Made by a program: the position numbers and the translations under genes. A stretch of 64,000 nucleotides of DNA, taken from the NCBI RefSeq assembly GCF_001999285.1, contig NZ_MLHN01000008.1:1-64000 (forward strand), read 5' to 3'. Positions 42,969-50,477 of the stretch are shown here, piece after piece; the stretch's first letter is position 1; each line of letters starts with the position of its first letter. This stretch comes from Rodentibacter genomosp. 1. GTDB lineage: Bacteria; Pseudomonadota; Gammaproteobacteria; Enterobacterales; Pasteurellaceae. The notes under the pieces were generated by a model. The model saw only the letters and a list, made by a program, of their open reading frames with translations, had not been told where the DNA came from and ran no database searches.

Positions 42969-43545
42969 TATTGACCGCAACAGCTTTTTGATTGAAGGGG
43001 TTGATGAAATCCCAAGTAATGCTATTAAAGTCGATGATGCACAGGCCGAAGAAATAATGCGACAACTAGAACAAGGTGCAACTATTTCTATCAACAATGG
43101 GCAACTTAAAATCACTACAAATACTTATCAGCTGAATGCATCAAAAAATGAACGGATTGAAGAAGAGCGTGAGCAAATCCGCCAAGCAATCAACGCCAAG
43201 CGAGACCAAACCGATGCAAGCGGTGTGTTTGTGGCACAAATTGGCAAATGGGTTGATTCGGACGATAAGGCTTACCAAAACATTTTAGGTTTTAAAGCCA
43301 GTCTTGACCTGCTCGGCGATATGGAGATTGAGTGGACGTGGGCAGATAATACTAGCAGCACTATCAACCGCCAAACGTTAGCCGTGATTGTGGGCGCATT
43401 GCTGCAAGCCAAACAAGCCAACCACGCCAACGCCATTAAGCATAAAGAGGCTGTGATGTTGGTTGATAATCCGTTGGAGTATGACTACTCAACTGGCTGG
43501 ACTAAAACCTATGTGGATTATGTTGCTGAGGTTAGCAATGAGTAA
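42958..43545 (+). CDS. Tail fibre assembly-like protein (DUF4376)
   Basis: 195 residues from ATG 42958 (AAGGAG upstream), overlapping the tailspike end by 11 bases. Coiled region ASKNERIEEEREQIRQAINAKRD followed by the DUF4376 core (TWADNTSSTINRQTLAVIVGALLQAKQ). Corresponds in place to Mu U. Confidence 0.82.
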   Translation: MYFDIDRNSFLIEGVDEIPSNAIKVDDAQAEEIMRQLEQGATISINNGQLKITTNTYQLNASKNERIEEEREQIRQAINAKRDQTDASGVFVAQIGKWVDSDDKAYQNILGFKASLDLLGDMEIEWTWADNTSSTINRQTLAVIVGALLQAKQANHANAIKHKEAVMLVDNPLEYDYSTGWTKTYVDYVAEVSNE

Positions 43546-43972
43546 AGTTTATCTAGCAATGTACAAAGCCAAAGGCAACTGGGTGGATAAGGTTATCCGA
43601 CTATTTACAGGTAAACCGTATTCACACTGCGAGCTTGCGGTGGCAAATGGCGATAAATATCTCTGCTACTCAAGCTCGCCCCGTGACGGTGGTGTACGTG
43701 TAAAAACAATGCGACTACCAACGGATAAGTGGGATTTAATCCCGGTACACACAGATTCAGATATTGTGGACTTTTTTCAGCGCACTGGTGGCAAAAAATA
43801 CGATTTTATCGGGGCAATTGGTTGCGTGTTACCGGTCCGACAAAAGGCTAGTCGCTATTACTGCTCGGAGTGGTGTTATGAGGCAATTTGGGGCGTAGCA
43901 CCGAAAAAGGCGTTAAGCCCGAATAAACTAGCTGAGTTGATAAAAGGAGGGTTTACCTCGCACAAAGTTTAA
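43538..43972 (+). CDS. Permuted NlpC/P60-like (YiiX type) cysteine peptidase
   Basis: 144 residues starting at ATG 43538 inside the previous gene. His in KPYSHCELAVANG and Cys in SRYYCSEWCYEAIWG form the probable catalytic pair, in the His-before-Cys order of permuted papain-like hydrolases. Not part of Mu; probably accessory. Substrate (peptidoglycan or lipid) unknown. Confidence 0.75.
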   Translation: MSKVYLAMYKAKGNWVDKVIRLFTGKPYSHCELAVANGDKYLCYSSSPRDGGVRVKTMRLPTDKWDLIPVHTDSDIVDFFQRTGGKKYDFIGAIGCVLPVRQKASRYYCSEWCYEAIWGVAPKKALSPNKLAELIKGGFTSHKV

Positions 43973-44105
43973 AAGACGGCGATAATAACGGCACGGCAAT
44001 GCGCGTTATTACCAGCTACGCAGAACATGCCTGCATATAGCCATACGCCGCCTACCTTGCGCAAGGCGGGCGGATTGTAACAAATCTTTTAATTATGGAG
44101 AATAT
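43973..44105. other. Leader with two hairpins before com
   Basis: Stem TAATAACG / CGTTATTA (43983-43990, 44004-44011) and a stronger stem CCGCC-TA-CCTT/AAGG-CG-GGCGG (44048-44073). No T-run. In Mu the com-mom transcript is regulated just here. No gene seen. Confidence 0.55.
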
Positions 44106-44225
44106 ATGCAGTCAATTAAAACAATCCGTTGCACATTTTGTAACAAATTATTGGCGAAAGTGGGTACAGTTGTTTATTTAGAAATCAAATGCCCACGTTG
44201 CAAAGTCATTAACTTTACTAAATAA
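44106..44225 (+). CDS. com: Com-like zinc-finger translational regulator
   Basis: 39 residues: MQSIKTIRCTFCNKLLAKVG followed by EIKCPRCKVINFTK. Cys9, Cys12, Cys29 and Cys32 form the zinc site of Mu Com, an RNA-binding protein that opens the mom start region. GGAG lies before the ATG. The downstream gene is an adenine methylase instead of mom. Confidence 0.85.
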   Translation: MQSIKTIRCTFCNKLLAKVGTVVYLEIKCPRCKVINFTK

Positions 44226-44233
44226 CTTTATTT

Positions 44234-44265
44234 GAGTGTCAGAATACCTTGAGTATCAGAACGCC
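44234..44265 (+). repeat. 15-base direct repeat in the methylase leader
   Basis: GAGTGTCAGAATACC (44234-44248) and GAGTATCAGAACGCC (44251-44265), 12 of 15 bases the same, starts 17 bases apart. It directly precedes the start-codon hairpin. Candidate Com binding sites in RNA. Confidence 0.6.
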
Positions 44266-44285
44266 ATAGAAGGAAAAACTATGGC
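44263..44285 (+). promoter_or_regulatory. Start-codon hairpin of the methylase gene
   Basis: GCCATAG (44263-44269) pairs exactly with CTATGGC (44279-44285). The ATG (44281-44283) is in the 3' arm and the ribosome site AAGGA (44270-44274) is in the loop AAGGAAAAA. This is the layout of the Mu mom translation-inhibitor stem. Confidence 0.75.
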
Positions 44286-45126
44286 AAACAAAAAAACTTT
44301 TAAACAAGCCCCGCTACCGTTTATCGGGCAAAAAAGAATGTTTTTGAAACACGTGGAAATTGTGTTAAACAAACACATTGATGGAGAAGGTGAAGGTTGG
44401 ACGATTGTGGACGTATTTGGTGGCAGTGGTTTATTAAGCCATACAGCCAAACAACTAAAGCCAAAAGCAACTGTAATTTATAACGATTTTGATGGCTACA
44501 CCGAGCGATTAAATCACATTGACGACATCAACCGATTACGCCAAATTATCTTCAATTACTTACACGGTATTATACCAAAAAATGGACGATTAAGCAAAGA
44601 AATTAAAGCGGAAATCATCAATAAAATCAATAATTTCAATGGTTATAAAGACCTAAACTGTTTAGCTTCTTGGTTATTATTTTCTGGTCAGCAAGTTGGC
44701 AGTGTTGAGGCGTTATTTGCCAAAGATTTTTGGAATTGTGTGCGTCAAAGCGATTACCCAACGGCTGAGGGCTATTTAGATGGTATTGAAGTTATAAGTG
44801 AGTCGTTCCACAAGCTAATCCCACGCTATCAAAATCAAGAAAAGGTATTATTACTACTTGATCCGCCTTACTTATGTACGCGTCAAGAGAGTTATAAACA
44901 AGCTACTTACTTTGATTTGATTGATTTTCTACGCTTAATCAATCTAACCAAACCTCCTTATATCTTCTTCAGCAGCACGAAAAGCGAATTTATCCGATAT
45001 TTGAACTATATGCAGGAGAGTAAAATCAATAACTGGGAGACATTTGAGGGTTACGAGCGAATTACGGTTAAAGCATCTACTTCCAAAGATGGGGTTTATG
45101 AGGATAATATGATTTATAAATTCTAA
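44281..45126 (+). CDS. Dam-type N6-adenine DNA methyltransferase
   Basis: 281 residues. Motif X PLPFIGQKRMF near 12-22, S-adenosylmethionine motif DVFGGSG at 44-50, and catalytic DPPY at 194-197 (LLLDPPYLCT), the D12-class order. It stands where Mu has mom and follows com. It may protect phage DNA against host restriction; the recognition site cannot be read from the sequence. The DNA is AT-rich relative to the structural genes. Confidence 0.88.
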   Translation: MANKKTFKQAPLPFIGQKRMFLKHVEIVLNKHIDGEGEGWTIVDVFGGSGLLSHTAKQLKPKATVIYNDFDGYTERLNHIDDINRLRQIIFNYLHGIIPKNGRLSKEIKAEIINKINNFNGYKDLNCLASWLLFSGQQVGSVEALFAKDFWNCVRQSDYPTAEGYLDGIEVISESFHKLIPRYQNQEKVLLLLDPPYLCTRQESYKQATYFDLIDFLRLINLTKPPYIFFSSTKSEFIRYLNYMQESKINNWETFEGYERITVKASTSKDGVYEDNMIYKF

Positions 45127-45127
45127 A

Positions 45128-45155
45128 TTTAAACACTCTTTAAATCCCGTTTAAA
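45128..45155. repeat. Phased TTTAAA array 7
   Basis: TTTAAA at 45128, 45139 and 45150, exactly 11 bp apart, immediately after the methylase stop and before the right-end sites. Confidence 0.75.
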
Positions 45156-45164
45156 CATACAAAT

Positions 45165-45249
45165 GAGCCATTAAAACAACGAAAAAATCTCAAGGTTTTA
45201 TTTTCGCAGTTTTAATGGCTTTTTTTCGCAGTTTTTTTGGCTCGCTACA
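45165..45249. other. Right end with three transposase-type sites
   Basis: GAGCCATTAAAACAACGAAAA (forward, 45165-45185) and two reverse copies: TTTTCGCAGTTTTAATGGCT (45201-45220) and TTTTCGCAG with TTTTTTTGGCTC (45223-45243). The last two are 22 bp apart, as for Mu R1 and R2. Then comes GCTACA, the end. Confidence 0.7.
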
Positions 45250-45254
45250 AGCAG
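45250..45254. repeat. Target-site duplication, right copy (AGCAG)
   Basis: Matches 10576-10580 exactly; araH coding resumes at the next base. Confidence 0.9.
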
Positions 45255-46185
45255 ATTTAATAAAATTTGGAATGCCTATGGTATGTTGTTAATTTTTGCT
45301 GTTATTTTTATTTCTGCTTGTTTATTTATTCCCAATTTTGCAACTGTTATTAATATGAAAGGTTTAGGGCTAGCCATTTCAATGAGCGGTATGGTTGCTT
45401 GCGGTATGTTATTTTGTCTTGCTGCCGGTGAAATTGATTTATCTGTCGCTTCTGTAATTGCGTGCGCTGGTGTTGTCACTGCAACAGTGATTAATCTTAC
45501 TCAAAGTGTCACGTTAGGTGTTTTGTCAGGCGTTTCACTAGGAGCTTTAATCGGTTTAATAAATGGTTTTGTTATTGCGAAATTAAAAATTAATTCCTTA
45601 ATTACAACATTGGCAAGTATGCAAATTGCACGTGGCTTCGGTTATATTATTTCTGACGGTAAAGCAGTAGGTATTACAAAAGAAGAATTTTTTGAATTGG
45701 GATATCAAAATTTATTTGGAATTCCCCTACCAATTCTATTTACCGTTATTTGTGTTGCTATCTTTGGTTTTTTATTAAGTAAAACTACCTACGGACGTAA
45801 TACTTTGGCAATCGGTGGTAATGAGGAAGCGGCACGATTAGCCGGCATTAATGTAGATCGCACGAAATTAATTATTTTTGTTGTATCCGGAGCAATTTCT
45901 GCGCTAGCCGGTGTTATTCTTGCTGCTAGAATGACAAGCGGACAACCCATGACTTCCATTGGTTTTGAATTAGTGGCAATTTCAGCTTGCGTACTTGGCG
46001 GCGTATCTTTGAACGGTGGCGTAGCTAAAATTTCATTTATCATAGCAGGAGTATTAATTCTAGGTACCATTGAAAATGCGATGAATTTATTAAATATCTC
46101 GCCGTTTTCTCAATATGTTGTAAGAGGTCTGATTCTATTAATTGCCGTCATATTTGATAGATACAAACAGAAACTAATAAAGTAA
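45255..46185 (+). pseudogene. araH: araH 3' fragment, L-arabinose permease
   Basis: Continues RFNKIWNAYGMLLIFAVIF, then NFATVINMKGLGLAISMSGM, closely matching E. coli AraH, through about eight membrane helices to VIFDRYKQKLIK. Restored length is 322 residues with the 5' piece. The first internal ATG (45283) has no clear ribosome site. Without the N-terminal piece and promoter continuity the transporter is presumably off while the prophage stays. Confidence 0.93.
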
Positions 46186-46202
46186 AAATGTGAATAGGCA
46201 AT

Positions 46203-46235
46203 AATGCGGATGGTTTATTCTCCGCATTTTGCTTT
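46203..46235 (+). terminator. Terminator after araH
   Basis: AATGCGGA / TCCGCATT with a 10-base loop followed by TTTGCTTT. Confidence 0.75.
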
Positions 46236-46320
46236 ATCTTCATCTGTATTATATCTATGTTGATGAACTAATTTTTGTTAGAACAATACCTTAAGTAGTA
46301 TGTGCAATTTAAAAGATAGT

Positions 46321-47178
46321 ATGAAAATAAGAAATAAAAATAATGTTCAACAGAATCCATTATTACCCGGCTATAACTTTAACGCCTATTTAGTTGCCGG
46401 TTGTACACCGATTGAAGAAAATAGTGAGTTGGATTTTACGATTAACCGTCCTCATGGAATGAGGGGATATATCATTAATCTCACAACAAAAGGAGAGGGG
46501 CGAATATTTCAAGGGAAAGAGGCATTTCATTGCCAAGTCAGGGATTTGCTTTTATTTCCGCCAAATGCTGTTCATTATTACCATCGAGCCAATAATTCGC
46601 CAAGTTGGCACCATCAATGGATTTATTTTCGCCCGAGAGCATTTTGGCTGGATTGGGTTAAATGGACTGATACGGTTAATAATGTAGGAAGACTGACCAT
46701 TCCCGATGAACAACGCTATCAAGAGATTCTCTCTTTATTTTTACAGATTGAAGCGGAATATAATTCTGATGATCCACTTTCGGAAGCTATCTCAATGTGT
46801 TTGTTGGAACAGTTATTAATTCGTTGTTTTCGATTTGACCCGGCAAATAAACAAAGAATGCTTGATCCCCGAATACTCGAAACTTGCCATTTTATTTCCG
46901 ATAATATTGATAAAAACTATACGATTAATGAAATAGCCAAGCAGGCTTGTATGTCCACCTCTCGACTCACCCACTTATTTGCCCAGCAAATTGGCACAAG
47001 TATCGTAAAATGGCGGGAAGAGCAAAGAATGATTAAAGCAAAACATTTATTACATGCTTCCGGTGAACCGATTTATCATATTGCCCGCCAACTAGGTTAT
47101 GATGATCAACTCTATTTTTCACGGATCTTTAAACGTTACACAGGTTTAAGCCCTTCTAGCTTTCGGGATTCAAGATAA
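46321..47178 (+). CDS. araC: Arabinose regulator AraC
   Basis: 285 residues from ATG 46321 (ATG 46300 is also possible; neither has a strong ribosome site). The N-terminal cupin keeps the arabinose-pocket and arm sequence NPLLPGYNFNAYLVAGCTPIE. Two C-terminal helix-turn-helices follow (INEIAKQACMSTSRLTHLF, IYHIARQLGYDDQLYFSRIF). Very similar to E. coli AraC throughout. It should control the half-sites before araF and the kinase gene. Confidence 0.94.
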   Translation: MKIRNKNNVQQNPLLPGYNFNAYLVAGCTPIEENSELDFTINRPHGMRGYIINLTTKGEGRIFQGKEAFHCQVRDLLLFPPNAVHYYHRANNSPSWHHQWIYFRPRAFWLDWVKWTDTVNNVGRLTIPDEQRYQEILSLFLQIEAEYNSDDPLSEAISMCLLEQLLIRCFRFDPANKQRMLDPRILETCHFISDNIDKNYTINEIAKQACMSTSRLTHLFAQQIGTSIVKWREEQRMIKAKHLLHASGEPIYHIARQLGYDDQLYFSRIFKRYTGLSPSSFRDSR

Positions 47179-47208
47179 AATTTGATCGAGTTCTCATATT
47201 TTCTTATG

Positions 47209-47246
47209 CGACTGTTTTGTCCATATTTGTAGCCTATCATTGTCTA
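47209..47246 (+). promoter_or_regulatory. Tandem AraC half-sites before the kinase gene
   Basis: CGAC-N7-TCCATA (47209-47225) and TAGC-N7-TGTCTA (47230-47246), start to start 21 bp, forward orientation as araI1-I2 of araBAD. Possible -10 CATTAA at 47265-47270. Confidence 0.65.
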
Positions 47247-47310
47247 ACAATTAATAAAAAAAATCATTAATCTACTTCTAATCCATTTAAGGAATTTAAA
47301 GGAGGTAGTA

Positions 47311-48912
47311 ATGAAAAAGACTAAACAAATAATTGAAGAGGGCAATGTTTCTATCGGTATTGAATTCGGTTCAACAAGGATTAAATCGGTTTTAATCGAT
47401 ACCAAAGGAAATATTTTAGCCAAAGGTGAATTTGAATGGGAAAATCATCTTATTGATGGTATTTGGACTTATCCCCAAGAAGAAATTTGGCAAGGATTAC
47501 AACAGGCTTATGCTACGCTCTCTGCATCCGTAAAAAAACAATACGATACCGTTATTAGTCGTGCGAAAGCAATTGGCATTAGTGGCATGATGCATGGTTA
47601 TATGCCATTCGATAAAGAAGGTAATCAGCTAACCTTTTTCCGCACATGGCGCAATAATATTACATCAAAATCCTCTGAAAAACTGACCGCACTTTTTCAA
47701 TATAACATTCCACAACGTTGGAGTATTTCCCATCTATATCAAGCCATTTTAAATAAAGAGGAGCATGTACCGAATATTGATTTTTTAACAACGTTAGCAG
47801 GTTACATTCATTGGAAATTAACCGATGAGAAAGTCTTAGGCGTTGGTGAGGCTTCCGGGATGTTTCCTATTGATATTCAAACGCATGATTTTAATCAAAA
47901 GATGTTAGATCAATTTGAGCGGCTTATTGATGAATTAGATTATCCCTGGACGATTCGTCATATTTTACCCAAAGTAGTCAATGCCGGAGGCTATGCCGGT
48001 GTATTGACGGAATCCGGTGCTAAATTGATTGATCCAAGTGGTAGGTTACAAGCAGGCATTCCGCTTTGCCCGCCGGAAGGGGATGCCGGGACTGGTATGG
48101 TGGCAACTAACAGTATTAAGGAAAAAAGCGGAAATATTTCAGCGGGAACATCGGCTTTTGCCATGATTGTATTGGAAAAGGCACTATCAAAAGTATATGA
48201 ACAATTAGATATGGTGATGACACCAAACGGTAAATTAGTTGCAATGGCACATGCTAATAATTGTACATCGGATATTAATGCTTGGGTTAGCTTATTCGGT
48301 GAATGTCTTGCTACGTTTGGGGTAAATATCAGTCAATCTAAACTTTATGAAACGCTATTTACAAAGGCGTTAGAAGGTGAGAATAACTGTGGAAATTTGC
48401 TTGCTTATGGCTTTTATTCCGGGGAACACGGTGTTGGCTTAAATGAAGGATGCCCGATGTTCTTACATCCGATGAAGGCAAATTTTAATTTAGCCAATTT
48501 CATTCGAGTTCATCTTTATACCGCCTTTGGTGCAATGAAGCTTGGCATGGATATTTTATTGCAACAGGAACAGGTCAAAATCCAACAAATTTTAGCCCAC
48601 GGCGGTATTTTTAAAACAAAAGGTGTCGCCCAAAAAATTTTGGCTTCTGCACTCAATGTCCCTATTGCTGTAACAGAATCGGCGACTGAAGGGGGCGCAT
48701 GGGGAATTGCATTATTAGCCAACTATCTTTCATATAATCATAAACCTCTTGAAACCTATTTAGACGAGGATATTTTTGGTGATTGCAATAAAGATATTGT
48801 TTATCCGGATATTGAGATGATGCAAGGTTATAACGTATTCATTAAACGTTATTCTCAGGGGCTTTCTATTGTTCAAGAAGCCATTAATACAAAAATTGTA
48901 ACGATATCATAG
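47311..48912 (+). CDS. FGGY-family kinase in the araB position
   Basis: 533 residues; FGGY carbohydrate kinase with phosphate-1 motif IGIEFGSTRIKSVLID, GISGMMHGYMPF, and C-terminal ILAHGGIFKTKGVAQKILAS and ATEGGAWGIALLA. Expected to phosphorylate L-ribulose from AraA. It does not look like the 566-residue E. coli AraB and is closer to the ~530-residue kinases found next to araA in Bacteroides and Firmicutes (recalled). AAGGAGG precedes the ATG; araA follows after 9 bases. Confidence 0.85.
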   Translation: MKKTKQIIEEGNVSIGIEFGSTRIKSVLIDTKGNILAKGEFEWENHLIDGIWTYPQEEIWQGLQQAYATLSASVKKQYDTVISRAKAIGISGMMHGYMPFDKEGNQLTFFRTWRNNITSKSSEKLTALFQYNIPQRWSISHLYQAILNKEEHVPNIDFLTTLAGYIHWKLTDEKVLGVGEASGMFPIDIQTHDFNQKMLDQFERLIDELDYPWTIRHILPKVVNAGGYAGVLTESGAKLIDPSGRLQAGIPLCPPEGDAGTGMVATNSIKEKSGNISAGTSAFAMIVLEKALSKVYEQLDMVMTPNGKLVAMAHANNCTSDINAWVSLFGECLATFGVNISQSKLYETLFTKALEGENNCGNLLAYGFYSGEHGVGLNEGCPMFLHPMKANFNLANFIRVHLYTAFGAMKLGMDILLQQEQVKIQQILAHGGIFKTKGVAQKILASALNVPIAVTESATEGGAWGIALLANYLSYNHKPLETYLDEDIFGDCNKDIVYPDIEMMQGYNVFIKRYSQGLSIVQEAINTKIVTIS

Positions 48913-48921
48913 GAGATTATT

Positions 48922-50409
48922 ATGGAATTTATCAAAAATCTGGAAGTTTGGTTTGTTGTGGGTAGTCAACATTTATATGGTAATGACGCATTACAGCAGG
49001 TGAAACAAAATGCAGAGCAAATCACCGAGCATTTGAATCAACAAAATCCATTTATCAACATTAAGCTAAAAGAATTGGCTACTTCACCGGAAGAAATTTT
49101 ATCAATTTGCCAAGCGGCGAATAACCAAGATCACTGCGTCGGAATTATTGCATGGATGCATACGTTTTCTCCTGCCAAAATGTGGATTGCCGGTTTAACT
49201 CAGTTAAATAAACCATTATTACAATTTCATACTCAATTTAATCAATTGATTCCTTGGAATGAGATTGACATGGATTACATGAATCTTCATCAAACCGCAC
49301 ATGGTGATCGTGAATTTGGTTTCTTATTATCCCGTTTACGTAAAGCTAGAACCATTGTTGTGGGACACTGGAAAAATGCGACTGTGCTAGAAAAAATTAA
49401 TCGCTGGCAACGTGTTTTAGCCGCAATTTATGATCAAAAAAATTTACGTATTGCGCGTTTTGGCGACAATATGCGGCAAGTTGCTGTAACTGAAGGAGAT
49501 AAAGTTGAAGCTCAAATTAAATTTGGTTATAGCGTTAACGGCTATGGTGTTTATCAATTGGTTGAAAGCATTAATACGGTTACGGATGAAGATGCAGAGG
49601 CATTGGTTAAAGAATACGAAAAAGAATACCGAATCAGTGCTAAATTACAAAAAAATGGTGAAAAACGCACCGCACTTTTTGATACAGCGAAAATTGAATT
49701 GGGTCTAAAACGTTTCTTAGATAGCGGTGGTTTCAAAGCCTTTACGGATACATTTGAAAATCTACATAACATGAAACAATTACCGGGATTGCCGGTGCAA
49801 CGTTTAATGCAACAAGGCTATGGATTTGGTGCTGAAGGAGACTGGAAAACCGCAGCGTTGGTTCGGGCAATAAAAGTAATGGGGTATGGATTGCCAGAAG
49901 GCAGTTCCTTTATGGAAGATTATACCTACCATTTAGCCGAAAATAATGAAGTGGTACTTGGTGCACATATGTTGGAAGTTTGTCCTTCCATTACTGATGA
50001 TAAGCCTTTTTTAGAGATAAAATCGCTTGGCATTGGCGGAAAAGAAGATCCAACCCGTTTGATTTTTACTGCAAAAACGGGGCGTGCGGTAAATGCAACC
50101 ATTGTAGATATGGGAAATCGATTCCGTATGGTTGTCGCTGATTTGGATGTCGTGGAAAAACCACAAGAAATGCCTAAATTGCCGGTTGGACACGCTTTTT
50201 GGCAGCTTAAGCCTAATTTTGATATAGGGACTCAAGCTTGGATTTTAGCCGGCGGGGCGCACCATAGTGCATTTAGTTTAGATGTGGATGCCGATATGTT
50301 ACGCATGTTTGCAGAATATTTTGAGATTGAATTTATTCATATCAATGACAATACAGATCTTTCTCAATTAAAAAATGAGTTGCGTTGGAATGAATTAAGT
50401 TACAAATAA
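48922..50409 (+). CDS. araA: L-arabinose isomerase AraA
   Basis: 495 residues, near-collinear with E. coli AraA: LEVWFVVGSQHLYG start, LLQFHTQFNQLIPW, FGFLLSRLRKAR, RLMQQGYGFGAEGDWKTAAL with the catalytic Glu, FMEDYTYHL and AWILAGGAHHSAFS. Converts L-arabinose to L-ribulose, manganese-dependent. No araD follows in this window. Confidence 0.96.
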   Translation: MEFIKNLEVWFVVGSQHLYGNDALQQVKQNAEQITEHLNQQNPFINIKLKELATSPEEILSICQAANNQDHCVGIIAWMHTFSPAKMWIAGLTQLNKPLLQFHTQFNQLIPWNEIDMDYMNLHQTAHGDREFGFLLSRLRKARTIVVGHWKNATVLEKINRWQRVLAAIYDQKNLRIARFGDNMRQVAVTEGDKVEAQIKFGYSVNGYGVYQLVESINTVTDEDAEALVKEYEKEYRISAKLQKNGEKRTALFDTAKIELGLKRFLDSGGFKAFTDTFENLHNMKQLPGLPVQRLMQQGYGFGAEGDWKTAALVRAIKVMGYGLPEGSSFMEDYTYHLAENNEVVLGAHMLEVCPSITDDKPFLEIKSLGIGGKEDPTRLIFTAKTGRAVNATIVDMGNRFRMVVADLDVVEKPQEMPKLPVGHAFWQLKPNFDIGTQAWILAGGAHHSAFSLDVDADMLRMFAEYFEIEFIHINDNTDLSQLKNELRWNELSYK

Positions 50410-50435
50410 TTTTTTGTTCCTGTTTTCTTAAAAGA

Positions 50436-50469
50436 AATCCTATCTCCCATTTGGGATATAGGATTTTTT
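50436..50469. terminator. Terminator between araA and mnmC
   Basis: AATCCTAT-C-TCCCA / TGGGA-T-ATAGGATT with a 2-base loop and T run. It can serve both converging genes. Confidence 0.85.
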
Positions 50470-50477
50470 GAAAAACA

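Larger units (their letters stand above)
10581..45249 (+). mobile_element. Mu-like prophage inserted in araH
   Basis: 34,669 bp with TG...CA ends (TGTA left, TACA right), a 5-bp target duplication, transposase-binding-like repeats at both ends, and the full Mu gene order: repressor, ner, A, B, gam, gemA, mor, lysis, terminase to tailspike, com-methylase. The genes are richer in GC and in CAA/GCC-type codons than the host flanks. Transposase A and the tape measure carry frame changes, so the element may be defective. Both araH halves rejoin in frame after removing the element and one AGCAG. Confidence 0.96.

Noticed and set aside
10581-45249. DNA invertase and invertible tail-fibre segment as in Mu gin/G
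   Set aside because: No recombinase gene and no inverted fibre gene pair are present.
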